Below, in pieces: positions 17,741 through 26,645 of a DNA stretch of 48,827 bases (position 1 is its first letter; every line of letters starts with the position of its first letter). A program made the position numbers and the translations under genes. This stretch comes from Oscillibacter sp. (lineage in GTDB: Bacteria > Bacillota > Clostridia > Oscillospirales > Oscillospiraceae), in contig JAHHSA010000007.1 in NCBI GenBank assembly GCA_020025475.1, forward strand, positions 1-48,827, given 5' to 3'. The notes beneath the pieces were generated by a model. That model saw only the letters and a program-made list of their open reading frames with translations. It did no database searches and was not told where the DNA came from.

Positions 17741-17968
17741 TCAGGCCCTCTCCTCCAGATCCACCGGCCGCAGTGGCACTATGGTGGAAATTGCGTGTTT
17801 ATAGATCACGTGCTGCCGTCCTTCGCTCTCTACAATGATCACAAAGGAATCAAAGCCGGTAAGAACGCCCCGCATCTGAAAACCGTTCATCAAAAACAGC
17901 GTCAGGGGCACCCTGTCCCGCTTTACCCGCAGCAAAAAAAGGTCCTGTAAATTCATTTTCGTCTGCAT
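17741..17968 (-). CDS. hfq: RNA chaperone Hfq
   Basis: The 75-residue protein has the Sm fold: NLQDLFLLRVKRDRVPLTLF (Sm1) and the Sm2 motif YKHAIS at residues 56-61 (Hfq usually has YKHA[I]S). Hfq hexamers bind A-rich and U-rich RNA and can pair sRNA with mRNA. The ATG at 17968 has AGGAG nine bases upstream. It lies directly downstream of miaA, the classical miaA-hfq order. The C-terminal tail is short, as in other Gram-positive Hfq. Confidence 0.97.
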   Translation of the reverse strand: MQTKMNLQDLFLLRVKRDRVPLTLFLMNGFQMRGVLTGFDSFVIIVESEGRQHVIYKHAISTIVPLRPVDLEERA

Positions 17969-18035
17969 ACTTGTCCGCTCCTATCTCTATTGTTGGATTG
18001 AGTCGGACAGTCGCCAATGCAGTCCGCCTCAGCTT

Positions 18036-18980
18036 TTAGAATACGCCTGCTGCGGATAGAATTTCTGTCGAAATTTGCATTGCTTTTTCAAAATCCCGTT
18101 GTTTTTCCCACAAAATCCAGTGAATATCCGGATTTTTTCGAAGCCAGGTCAATTGGCGCTTGGCATACTGTCGGGAGCGGAGTTTCACTTCTTCCAGCGC
18201 CTCCTCCACCGTTGCAGTGCCGTCCAGCACGCCCAAAAACTCCTTGTAGCCAATGGCCTGAAGCGCTGTGGCAGAGCGATCAAGGCCGCTTTCCAGCAGT
18301 CTGCGCACCTCGTCCAGCAATCCCTCCTCTACCATGGCATCCACCCGGCGGTCAATCAGGGCCTTCATGTCTGCCCGGTCTGCAAATTGCAGGCCAATCC
18401 AGACGGCATCGTACCGGGGCGGCAGCTTTTTTGTCTCCTCGTTGTGGGCGGTTATGGTCTTACCTGTTTCCAGATAGACTTCCAGCGCCCGCAGAATTCG
18501 CTTCTCGTCAGCAGGATGCAGCCGCTCCGCAGCTGCCGGGTCCACCTGCCGCAGCTCCTCCAAAATCGGAGCAATTCCCTCCTGCTCCAGCCGCTTTTGC
18601 AGCATCTCCCGGATTTTTCCTCCGGCGGCGCCCTTGGCAAAGGTGCGTCCCTGGATCAGGGCATCCATCCATAGTCCGGTACCCCCCACCAGAATCGGCA
18701 GCTTCCCACGGGCCAGAATATCATCCACAATGGGGATTGCCATTTCCGCATAGCGGGCGGCAGACCACTGCTCTGCGGGGTCCGTAACTGCCACCATGTG
18801 GTGGGGAATGCCCTCCATTTCCTCCGGAGTCGGGGCAGCGGTGCCGATGGTCATTCCCCGGTAGATCTGCATGGAATCCACCGAAACCACCTCTCCGTTG
18901 TATTTCTGAGCCAGCAGAACGCCCATTTTTGTTTTTCCGCAGGCGGTGGGGCCAGCGACACAGATGATTTTTGGTGCCAT
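18036..18980 (-). CDS. miaA: tRNA dimethylallyltransferase
   Basis: The 314-residue enzyme transfers dimethylallyl to A37 of UNN-reading tRNAs, making i6A. It has the P-loop GPTACGKT (residues 10-17), DSMQIYRGMTIGTA, and a family-typical GTGLW and RQYAKRQLTWLRKNP. I choose the ATG at 18980, with GAGGAGG six bases upstream; a longer form would overlap the preceding small gene. Its product is the substrate of MiaB, encoded about 7.7 kb upstream in the same probable operon. Confidence 0.97.
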   Translation of the reverse strand: MAPKIICVAGPTACGKTKMGVLLAQKYNGEVVSVDSMQIYRGMTIGTAAPTPEEMEGIPHHMVAVTDPAEQWSAARYAEMAIPIVDDILARGKLPILVGGTGLWMDALIQGRTFAKGAAGGKIREMLQKRLEQEGIAPILEELRQVDPAAAERLHPADEKRILRALEVYLETGKTITAHNEETKKLPPRYDAVWIGLQFADRADMKALIDRRVDAMVEEGLLDEVRRLLESGLDRSATALQAIGYKEFLGVLDGTATVEEALEEVKLRSRQYAKRQLTWLRKNPDIHWILWEKQRDFEKAMQISTEILSAAGVF

Positions 18981-18993
18981 ACCGGCCCTCCTC

Positions 18994-19200
18994 TCAGTCC
19001 TCTTTAACAAACACCAGGGAAATCTCCTCAATCTCTCCGGTGCCGCGGGTTGTCAATGGAAGATAGCCTTGATAGTCCCAACCGGCCTCAATTCGTTTCC
19101 GCACGGTCCCCTCAGCATTGACAAACTCATTTCTCAGGCCCTTTCCAAAGCCATATCCCGTCAAATCCGCCTGGACATGCTCAAATTCTACCTGTTTCAT
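18994..19200 (-). CDS. Small DUF4177-like protein
   Basis: This 68-residue protein (start MKQVEFEHVQADLTGYG, end EISLVFVKED) is beta-rich. It resembles the short DUF4177 family, whose members have a conserved W-x-Y-Q/G core (GWDYQGYLP). Function unknown. The ATG at 19200 has AAAGGA nine bases upstream. It lies between mutL and miaA in the same strand, 13 bases before the miaA start, so it is very likely translated. Confidence 0.75.
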   Translation of the reverse strand: MKQVEFEHVQADLTGYGFGKGLRNEFVNAEGTVRKRIEAGWDYQGYLPLTTRGTGEIEEISLVFVKED

Positions 19201-19295
19201 GGATCTCTGTCCTTTCTGGATGCCCGCTTGAATATCTGCTCGTACTTCGTCTGCTTTTCAGTACAATTTGCCGCCCGGCCTGGCGGGGCATGCAC

Positions 19296-21446
19296 TCAGG
19301 CCCGCTTAAACATCTTCTCCAACTCGTACTTCGTAATTTTAACTGCCACAGGTCGCCCGTGGGGGCAATACTTGACTTCCCCACTCTGTACTTTATCCAC
19401 CAGCACCCGCAGTTCTGCCGGATCACTGGTCCAGCCGCCCTTGATGGAGGCCTTGCAGGCTATCGTGTGCAGCAAATTTTCCCGCTTTTCTGTGAGTGAT
19501 CGGCCGGTTTTCAGGTGCTCCGCAAGTTCTTCCAGCGTCTCTACCGTATCCTCGGCATCCAGATCTGCCGGAACCTCCCGAACCAGAATGGCCCCATCGC
19601 CGAAGTCTTCACACAAAAATCCGCACTGTTCCAGTAGCTCCTGGTTTTCCAGAAGCAGCGCTGCCTCTTCCCGGCCCGGCTCCGCCGCAATGGGCTTGAG
19701 CAGGGTCTGGCGCATCGGCGGCTCCTGAGCGGCCAGCAGGCGATCAAAATTCACCCGCTCATGGGCAGCATGCTTATCGATCAGCCACACCACCCCGTCC
19801 TCACTCTCGCAGACAATATAGGTATGCAGCACCTCTCCTGCAATGCGCCAGGGCGCCTCAGCAGGCGGCGTCATCGTGGTCTGCCCCGGCAGCTCAATGC
19901 CCTGCTGCTCTGCGGCAGGAATGGCAGGGATGACCGGCGGCTCCGGAATCACCGCTTCCGGCTTGGCAGGAATCTCCGGTATCGCCGGTGCGGCAGGTTC
20001 CTTTTTTTCCACATCTGTCGAAAACTTGTGGACAGACGCCGCCGTTACAGAGGGCGGCGGTGCGGAAATGGCGCTGGGTGTGATGGGGCGCAGCCGTGGT
20101 TTCTCTGTTTGGTACCCGGTTTCCGGCTTCACATCAGCCATCCGGCTGGTTGTAGCACCCCATTCCGTATTCCAACCGATCTTCGGCGTAGCAGCTTTCT
20201 TTGACTGGGGTTCATCCGCAGAGACTGCAGAGTTGGAACTTGGCGCAGGACGCTGCGTCATCTCCCCGGAGGGCTCTTTTTTTATGATCGGTGCCGGGTG
20301 CTCAGGAGTCCGCCCTGGTGCGGTCGGTGTCACCAGTGATGCAGGCTTGCCCGTGCCTTGACTGGCCTGCTGGCGGAAGGTCTTTGCGTCCATTGTCTGG
20401 AAAAAATCCTGCTTTTTGGGCAGCTCCGGCACACTTTTGGTCTCCCGTGTCGGTCTGTCCTCTATCTGTAAGCAGTCCAAAACCGTATGGTACACTGCAT
20501 CAAAGACCTCCCGCTCCCGGGCAAACTTCACCTGCGTCTTTGCAGGATGCACGTTTACATCGACTGCTGTCACCGGCAATGTGACTGTCAAAACACAGCC
20601 GGGGAATTTTCCCTTCATGATCTGGTTCCGGTAGCCCTCTTCCAGAGCCGCCGTCAGCAGTTGGGACTTGATGAACCGTCCATTGACGAAAAACACCTGC
20701 ATGGTGCGGGAGCCTCGTCCATTGAGCGGGGCGGTGATGAATCCGCTGACAGACACCTCGCCCCCGCTGCCCTCCACCGGAATCAATGTCTTGGCAAAGT
20801 CTCGGCCCAGGGCGGCATAGACCGTGGAGTCCAGGCGGCCGTCACCAGGGGTATGGAGGCTCTCGGTACCGTCTTTAATAAACTGAAAGGACACGGTAGG
20901 GTGGGACAGTGCCAAATGCTGCATAAGGCCGGCCACTGCCGCCGTCTCGGCGCTGTCCTTCCGCATGAATTTCAGGCGGGCGGGTGTGTTGTAAAACAGG
21001 TCCCGGACGTGGATGGTGGTCCCCTCCGGAGCTCCTGCATCCTCCACCTGTCCCGGCACGCCGCCCTCCAGCCGGAGCAGAGCTCCGATGTCATGGCCGG
21101 GCTGTCGGGTCAGGATCTCCACACGGCTCACAGCAGAAATGGCCGCCAGAGCCTCGCCACGGAAGCCCAGAGTGCCGATCTTGCCCAAGTCATCGGCAGA
21201 CCGGAGCTTGGAGGTAGCATGGCGCAGAAAAGCTGTGGGCAGCTCCTCCCCGGAAATGCCGCAGCCATTATCCGTGACACGGATGTCGCCCATGCCGCCC
21301 CGGCGAATTTCCACCACCACAGCGGTTGCGCCGGCATCAATGGCATTTTCCACCAGTTCCTTGACGACGCTGGCAGGCCGTTCCACTACCTCTCCGGCGG
21401 CAATCAGATCGGCCACATGAGATTCCAGTTGTTGAATATGAGGCAT
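19296..21446 (-). CDS. mutL: DNA mismatch repair protein MutL
   Basis: The 716-residue protein has the GHKL ATPase N-domain (ELVENAIDAGA, DNGCGI, TLGFRGEALAAIS) up to about residue 330. A long Pro/Ala/Glu linker (about 340-520, low complexity) follows, then the C-terminal dimerisation/endonuclease domain. The metal motif reads DKHAAHERVNFD, a variant of DQHAxxExxxxE. The C-terminal ACKASI and CPHGRP segments match endonuclease-type MutL. It should nick the nascent strand with MutS and beta clamp. The ATG has AAGGTG five bases upstream. Confidence 0.97.
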   Translation of the reverse strand: MPHIQQLESHVADLIAAGEVVERPASVVKELVENAIDAGATAVVVEIRRGGMGDIRVTDNGCGISGEELPTAFLRHATSKLRSADDLGKIGTLGFRGEALAAISAVSRVEILTRQPGHDIGALLRLEGGVPGQVEDAGAPEGTTIHVRDLFYNTPARLKFMRKDSAETAAVAGLMQHLALSHPTVSFQFIKDGTESLHTPGDGRLDSTVYAALGRDFAKTLIPVEGSGGEVSVSGFITAPLNGRGSRTMQVFFVNGRFIKSQLLTAALEEGYRNQIMKGKFPGCVLTVTLPVTAVDVNVHPAKTQVKFAREREVFDAVYHTVLDCLQIEDRPTRETKSVPELPKKQDFFQTMDAKTFRQQASQGTGKPASLVTPTAPGRTPEHPAPIIKKEPSGEMTQRPAPSSNSAVSADEPQSKKAATPKIGWNTEWGATTSRMADVKPETGYQTEKPRLRPITPSAISAPPPSVTAASVHKFSTDVEKKEPAAPAIPEIPAKPEAVIPEPPVIPAIPAAEQQGIELPGQTTMTPPAEAPWRIAGEVLHTYIVCESEDGVVWLIDKHAAHERVNFDRLLAAQEPPMRQTLLKPIAAEPGREEAALLLENQELLEQCGFLCEDFGDGAILVREVPADLDAEDTVETLEELAEHLKTGRSLTEKRENLLHTIACKASIKGGWTSDPAELRVLVDKVQSGEVKYCPHGRPVAVKITKYELEKMFKRA

Positions 21447-21470
21447 ATTGTCACCTTCTCGTGGTATGAT

Positions 21471-22382
21471 TTACAAAAATAGGGCAGCAATCAGGGGAAT
21501 GGTGACAATGGAGACCACTGTAGTCAGAAAGGTGACCTGGGCCAGCGCCTCTGTATCGCCACCGTACTCCATACTCATGAGCGTCCCGTTGATGGCTACC
21601 GGCATGGCCATCTGTGTAACAGCAATGCCCAGGATCATAGGCTGCAGGCCCATGGGACGCAGTGCAAAATACAGCACCGCGGGCATCACCAGCAGCCGCA
21701 CCGCAGACAGCAGCCAGATCTTCGGAGAAGTCAGCATCTGTCTGGCTGGCAGGGACGCCAGAAGCGACCCAATCACCAGCAGAGAAAACGGAACCGTGAC
21801 GCTGCCCAAAAAGTCCAGGATCTCTCCGATCATGGCAGGCGGCCGCAGATCCGCCAGCACGCACAGCAGGGAAACCACCGCTGCCACAACGCAGGGAGAC
21901 AGAAGCTGCTGCCACCGGAAGCGCTTGGCTCCAGCCAGCATCAGCGGTCCCAGCGTGTAGGAGAGCAGATTGCATGGCAGCACCAGAATTGCAGCGTAGA
22001 ACAGGGACGATGGGCCAAACAAAGCCACCGCCACCGGATAGCCGATAAACGCCACATTTGCAAATGCAAGCGCAAACCGCCACGCGCCTTTCTCATCCCG
22101 GTTTCCCCGTATCAGGCAAGGGACGAGAAGGGCGAAGGCGAAGGCGATCCCGTAAAACACCACGCTTACCCACAGCAGCGATAAAATCTCGGAAAGAGTG
22201 GCTCGGTTGTCCCCATTGAGCACCGATGACAAAATCAGCGCGGGCATGGTGATATTGAGCAGCAGCTTACTCAGCTTCTGATCCGTCTCTCCGCCCAGAT
22301 ATCCCAGACGGTTGGCACCGTACCCTGCCGCTATGGTGAACAGGATCACGGCCATTTTCCCCAATACTTCAAAGAAATCCAT
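21471..22382 (-). CDS. AEC-family (auxin efflux carrier-like) transporter
   Basis: The 303-residue protein has about ten predicted membrane segments. It has the family-typical start (ILFTIAAGYGANRLGYLG), and the segment FANVAFIGYPVAVALFG in the middle, conserved across AEC members. Bacterial members move malate, malonate or unknown anions. No substrate clue is given by its neighbours, mutL and a small membrane protein. ATG at 22382 with AAGGAG ten bases upstream. It lies within the long minus-strand operon. Confidence 0.88.
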   Translation of the reverse strand: MDFFEVLGKMAVILFTIAAGYGANRLGYLGGETDQKLSKLLLNITMPALILSSVLNGDNRATLSEILSLLWVSVVFYGIAFAFALLVPCLIRGNRDEKGAWRFALAFANVAFIGYPVAVALFGPSSLFYAAILVLPCNLLSYTLGPLMLAGAKRFRWQQLLSPCVVAAVVSLLCVLADLRPPAMIGEILDFLGSVTVPFSLLVIGSLLASLPARQMLTSPKIWLLSAVRLLVMPAVLYFALRPMGLQPMILGIAVTQMAMPVAINGTLMSMEYGGDTEALAQVTFLTTVVSIVTIPLIAALFL

Positions 22383-22396
22383 GGTGCGTTCTCTCC

Positions 22397-22888
22397 TTAC
22401 TGCTCCTCGATCCAGTGCTCGCCGTAGCCCAGCGCCGTCACCAGGTCATGGAGCCGTTGGACTGAGGACGCACAGTCCGCACCCTCCTCCACAGAACACA
22501 GCACTCGGTTTTTCCCCGTGGTCTCAATATTCACGGTCCAGCCCGGCAGCTGATGTCCCAGAGCGTCCCGATTGGGCCAGCAGTAAACCATTTTGATGGT
22601 ATGAAGAGGCACGATATCCTCCCCCAGGTGCAGCTCATCGCCGGTCAGTTCCCAGATCACGGTGCTGTCCTTATCGCCGCCGGGCATCATCTTGACCAGG
22701 ACGGGATAGAGCACGCGAAACAGGATGTAGGTCACCAGTGCCGCCATGACGCCCCGCATCAGGCCCTCAGCCTGTACCCGGGTCATCAGCGGCCAGACGC
22801 AGGCAAAGGTGATCACCGCCGTCAGCGCAATGGCAGGCAGTGTCTGTTTCCAGCGCCCGCTGTTTTTCAAAATCAGTTCTCCGCGCAT
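22397..22888 (-). CDS. Hypothetical membrane protein with two spans
   Basis: The 163-residue protein has two N-terminal hydrophobic segments (about 15-35 and 45-62) and a soluble C-terminal part (70-163). The C-terminal part may be a PH-like or YcxB-like beta domain (VIWELTGDELHLGEDIVPL). I do not recognise the family. Start at the ATG at 22888, with AAGGAG nine bases upstream; a TTG nine bases earlier lies against the ribosome site. It is followed at 15 bases by the AEC gene. Confidence 0.7.
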   Translation of the reverse strand: MRGELILKNSGRWKQTLPAIALTAVITFACVWPLMTRVQAEGLMRGVMAALVTYILFRVLYPVLVKMMPGGDKDSTVIWELTGDELHLGEDIVPLHTIKMVYCWPNRDALGHQLPGWTVNIETTGKNRVLCSVEEGADCASSVQRLHDLVTALGYGEHWIEEQ

Positions 22889-22904
22889 ATGTTGCAACTC
22901 CTTC

Positions 22905-23612
22905 TTAAATCATGGTCCAGACCGCCAGCGCATTGGCTGACGCATGGAGTCCGATGGAGGTCCAGAGGGTCCCGGTGCGATCATAGACCCACGCCAGAAC
23001 CAGCCCCGGCACCAGATACTGCACCATCAGCAGAAAATAGGTCACATCCCGCTGCACCACCGCAAACTGCCACACGTGCATCAGGGCAAACAGTGCACAG
23101 GAGACCACATACGCCAGAATGCGGCTCTTGGCTTTCAGGTTCCCGAACACCAGCCCCCGGAAGAGCACCTCCTCTACAAAAGGTGCCAACAGAATCACGA
23201 TCAGCATCGTGGTGCGGGGAGCGTCGCTGATCTGGGCGGAGATGGTGGTATTGTTCAGGTTGGTCCGGTTGTTGAGCAGGAGATTTGTCAGCCGGAACAC
23301 CAGCTCATTGAGTCCGTACAGCGCCACCAGCCCGGAGCCCATATACTTAGCAAAGCCGCCGAAATTCTCCACAAGGTGGCGGGAGGTCCGGGCCAGAAAG
23401 CCGTGGAAGATCAAAATGGTCACTGCGAACAGAACATAGTAATAAATGAGGTTTTGGAGCGCCGGGCGGATGGTGACGCCCAGCAGATCTCCTGCCAGAC
23501 GAAAGAGCTGCCCGGTGACCAAAGGCAGCACCAGAAGATAGATCACGAACAAGATCACACCTGCGATCTGCTCCCCTGGCGCCATATAGGGGGCACTTTT
23601 TTGTTTTGCCAT
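22905..23612 (-). CDS. CPBP-family intramembrane glutamic protease
   Basis: The 235-residue protein has several membrane segments and the CPBP motifs EEVLFRG (EExxxR) and a conserved His in FALMHV, then ASANALAV near the end. The family includes bacteriocin self-immunity and prenyl-protein-type proteases. Substrate unknown. Start at ATG 23612 with GGAGGGG just upstream. It follows mutS by 55 bases in the same direction. Confidence 0.88.
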   Translation of the reverse strand: MAKQKSAPYMAPGEQIAGVILFVIYLLVLPLVTGQLFRLAGDLLGVTIRPALQNLIYYYVLFAVTILIFHGFLARTSRHLVENFGGFAKYMGSGLVALYGLNELVFRLTNLLLNNRTNLNNTTISAQISDAPRTTMLIVILLAPFVEEVLFRGLVFGNLKAKSRILAYVVSCALFALMHVWQFAVVQRDVTYFLLMVQYLVPGLVLAWVYDRTGTLWTSIGLHASANALAVWTMI

Positions 23613-23667
23613 GTTTTCCCCTCCAGGGATCTTGTTTTCATGCCGGGCGGGGTGCTGCCCCGGCGGT

Positions 23668-26271
23668 TTAGTTCAGCTTTTGCTTCAGCTCATAAAGCAG
23701 GCTCATGGCCTCGATGGGCGTGAGTGTATCCGGCTGGCAGCGGCGCAGCGCGTCCAGCACCTCCCCTTCACCAATGGCTTTCAGAGATACCTGTTCCGCT
23801 TCCCGTCTGGGTGCGGTGTACTGCACGCCGTTTTCCGCTTCCAGATCACTCAGCACCTTTTTGGCGCGCTGGACCACCTTGTCCGGCAGTCCCGCCAGCT
23901 TGGCCACTTCAATGCCGTAGCTGCGGTCAGCACCGCCAGGGACAATTTTACGCAGGAAGGTAATGTCCTCCCCCCGGGTCTTGACAGCGATGTTATAGTT
24001 CACGGCGCCGGGCAGGGTGTCCTCCAGCTCTGTCAGCTCATGGTAGTGGGTTGCAAACAGGGTCTTGGCTCCCAGCAGACGGCGGTCAGCGCAGTATTCC
24101 AGCACCGCTCTGGCGATGGACATACCGTCGAAGGTAGAGGTTCCCCGGCCGATCTCGTCCAGAATCAGCAGTGAGTTCTTCGTGGCGTGGCGCAGAATAT
24201 CCGCCACCTCCGTCATCTCCACCATAAACGTGGACTGACCGGCAGAAAGGTCATCACTGGCGCCAATCCGGGTGAAAATGCGGTCCACCACACCAATGTG
24301 GGCAAAGGCAGCCGGCACAAAGCTGCCCATTTGGGCCATGAGGACAATGAGGGCCACCTGGCGCATATAGGTGGACTTACCGGCCATGTTGGGTCCGGTG
24401 ATGATGGCCACCCGCTCCTCCTTTTCCCCCATGAACGTGTCGTTGGGGACAAACAGCGTATCCTTGAGCATCCGCTCCACCACCGGATGGCGGCCGTCCC
24501 GGATTTCGATGACTCCGGACTCGTCCACATCGGGGCGGCAGTAGTGATCCCGGACAGCCACGGTGGCAAAAGACGTCAGCGCGTCCACCTCCGCCACCAC
24601 AGCAGCACTCTTCTGGATGCGCTGGGCTGCGGCGGAAATTTCCTCCCGCAGAGCCGTGAACAGCTCAAACTCCAGAGCCACCACCCGTTCAGAGGCCGTG
24701 AGGATCTCCTGTTCCAGGTCCTTGAGTTCCTGCGTGATGTAACGCTCGCCATTTACCAGGGTCTGCTTGCGGATGTATGTCTCGGGCACCTGGTCGGCAA
24801 AGGACTTGGAGACCTCAATGTAGTACCCAAAGACTTTGTTGTAACCGATTTTCAAGGTGCGGATGCCGGTAGCCTCCTTCTCGCGGGCCTCCATCTCCGC
24901 AATAATGCCCTTGCCGCCCTTGAGGATATGGCGCAGGCGGTCCACCTCTGGGTCAAAACCGTCCCGGATGAAGCCGCCCTCCCGGACGGAGAACGGTGGC
25001 TCATCACAGATGGCAGCAGCAATGCGGCCGCCAATGTCGTCCAGAATATCCAGTTCTGTTGTCAGCTCGCTGAGCCGGCGGTCCTGAAAACCGGAGATCT
25101 GTTCCTTCACCTGGGGCAGCTTCTCAATGGCCGCCCGCAGAGAGGCCATATCCCGGCCGCCGGCGGTGCCGTAGACAATGCGGCCGATCAGCCGCTCCAT
25201 ATCACCCAGCCCCGTGAGGGCTGCTGTGAGTTCCTCCCGACGGATGGTGTCGTCCACCAGTGCCCCGACGGCGGAATTCCGCTTGCAAATGGCGGTAACA
25301 GACAGCAGGGGGCGTTCCAGCCAGCCCCGCAGACAGCGGGCTCCCATGGGCGTCCGTGTCTTGTCCAGCACCCACAGAAGACTTCCCTTCTTCTCTTTGC
25401 CCCGCAGGGTCTCGGTAAGCTCCAGGTTCCGGCGAGCCGTCAGATCCAGCTCCATGAACCGGCCCTGCTCGTAGTAGTCCAGATCGTTGATGTGGGAGAG
25501 GTCCGTCTTTTGGGTCTCATAGAGGTAATTCAAAAGGCCGCCCAGTGCCATAGCCGCTGCCGGATTTCCGGCGGGCAGCTGCTTGAGAGCCTCTTCCCCG
25601 AACTGCTTGCGGATATGTTTTTCTGCCTCTGGCAGCAAAAAGCGGTGTTCTCCTCCGTTTTCAATGCGGCAGGAAAACTTATCCCGCAAGACATCCGTCA
25701 GAGCCGTCTCGCTCATGGCACCGTCATTGAGCACCGCTTCTGCCGGAGAAAACCGCCCCAGCTCGTTGATGACGTGTTCCATCCGGTCCTTGCCCGTAAA
25801 CGCCGTCAAATGGGCCTTTCCGGTGGTGATGTCGCAGAAAGCAACACCGGCGCACCGGGAGTCCTGATACACGCCGCAGATGAAGTTGCTGGACTTGTCG
25901 TCCAGGCAGGCGGCGTCAATCACAGTGCCAGGCGTCACCACCCGGATGATGTCCCGCTTTACCAGGCCTTTGGCCTTGGCCGGGTCCTCCATCTGCTCGC
26001 AGATTGCCACTTTGTACCCCTTGGCGATGAGCCGGGCAATGTAAGCCTCGCTGGCATGGTAGGGGATGCCGCACATTGGGATTTTCTCCTCGGCGGATTT
26101 GTTGGGGTCCTTATCCCGGCTGGTCAGGGTCAGATCCAGCTCCCGGGACGCAGTCCGGGCGTCATCGGCAAACATCTCATAGAAGTCGCCCAGCCGGAAA
26201 AACAGAATGGAATCAGGATTGTCTTTCTTGATCTCCAGGTATTGCTTCATCATGGGGGTTAGTTCCGCCAC
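23668..26271 (-). CDS. mutS: DNA mismatch recognition protein MutS
   Basis: The 867-residue protein has the MutS N-domain (PMMKQYLEIK..ILFFRLGDFYEMF), connector and lever domains, and an ATPase with GPNMAGKSTYMRQ (Walker A) and LLILDEIGRGTSTFDG (Walker B). A helical C-terminus ends in a dimerisation segment (LTPIEAMSLLYELKQKL). It detects mismatches and recruits MutL. The start is GTG at 26271 with AGGAGGGAG six bases upstream; the conserved family start agrees. Confidence 0.98.
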   Translation of the reverse strand: MAELTPMMKQYLEIKKDNPDSILFFRLGDFYEMFADDARTASRELDLTLTSRDKDPNKSAEEKIPMCGIPYHASEAYIARLIAKGYKVAICEQMEDPAKAKGLVKRDIIRVVTPGTVIDAACLDDKSSNFICGVYQDSRCAGVAFCDITTGKAHLTAFTGKDRMEHVINELGRFSPAEAVLNDGAMSETALTDVLRDKFSCRIENGGEHRFLLPEAEKHIRKQFGEEALKQLPAGNPAAAMALGGLLNYLYETQKTDLSHINDLDYYEQGRFMELDLTARRNLELTETLRGKEKKGSLLWVLDKTRTPMGARCLRGWLERPLLSVTAICKRNSAVGALVDDTIRREELTAALTGLGDMERLIGRIVYGTAGGRDMASLRAAIEKLPQVKEQISGFQDRRLSELTTELDILDDIGGRIAAAICDEPPFSVREGGFIRDGFDPEVDRLRHILKGGKGIIAEMEAREKEATGIRTLKIGYNKVFGYYIEVSKSFADQVPETYIRKQTLVNGERYITQELKDLEQEILTASERVVALEFELFTALREEISAAAQRIQKSAAVVAEVDALTSFATVAVRDHYCRPDVDESGVIEIRDGRHPVVERMLKDTLFVPNDTFMGEKEERVAIITGPNMAGKSTYMRQVALIVLMAQMGSFVPAAFAHIGVVDRIFTRIGASDDLSAGQSTFMVEMTEVADILRHATKNSLLILDEIGRGTSTFDGMSIARAVLEYCADRRLLGAKTLFATHYHELTELEDTLPGAVNYNIAVKTRGEDITFLRKIVPGGADRSYGIEVAKLAGLPDKVVQRAKKVLSDLEAENGVQYTAPRREAEQVSLKAIGEGEVLDALRRCQPDTLTPIEAMSLLYELKQKLN

Positions 26272-26302
26272 GAAGATCTCCCTCCTGCATCTTGATTTTC
26301 TT

Positions 26303-26624
26303 TTAAAGTTCTTCGACGCAGCCGCCGCCCATAAGCCGCAGCCGGTCGCCTAATATCATGTTCAATCGGTTGTAGGCGTAGTCTCCTGTGCAGTGGCCGG
26401 TATAGTACACCGTGTTCCCCTCCAACAGCTGATGGCCTATGGAATCCACCAGCGCATGGGACGCCGGGTCCTCCGGGTCCAGCTGGAAGAGATGAAAGCC
26501 CCCAAACACCGCGTCCGGCAGACGTCCCAGGTGTTTTTTCGCCGCCGCCGTGATCGGAGTGACCGTGGGCCGCGTGGATGCCCTCCCCATGGGCGGTATT
26601 TTCCAACAGTGTTAGGATCTTCAC
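26303..26624 (-). pseudogene. Broken metallo-beta-lactamase-fold gene
   Basis: The 5' end still has a ribosome site (AAGGAG) and a GTG start reading MKILTLLENTAHGEGIHAAHG. It runs straight into the metal motif HGHSDHGGGE (HxHxDH), which in intact relatives lies tens of residues further on. After that the meaningful frame shifts: the C-terminal core (LPDAVFGGFHLF..YYTGHCTGDYAYNRLN..GGGCVEEL) is in another frame, ending at 26303. So roughly two-thirds of a normal 270-residue gene is deleted, with at least one frameshift. The intact family includes ribofuranosylaminobenzene phosphate synthase-like hydrolases of the MBL fold. It lies between miaB and mutS in the operon. Confidence 0.75.
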
Positions 26625-26645
26625 AGGAGTCTCTCCTTCCGCTGG

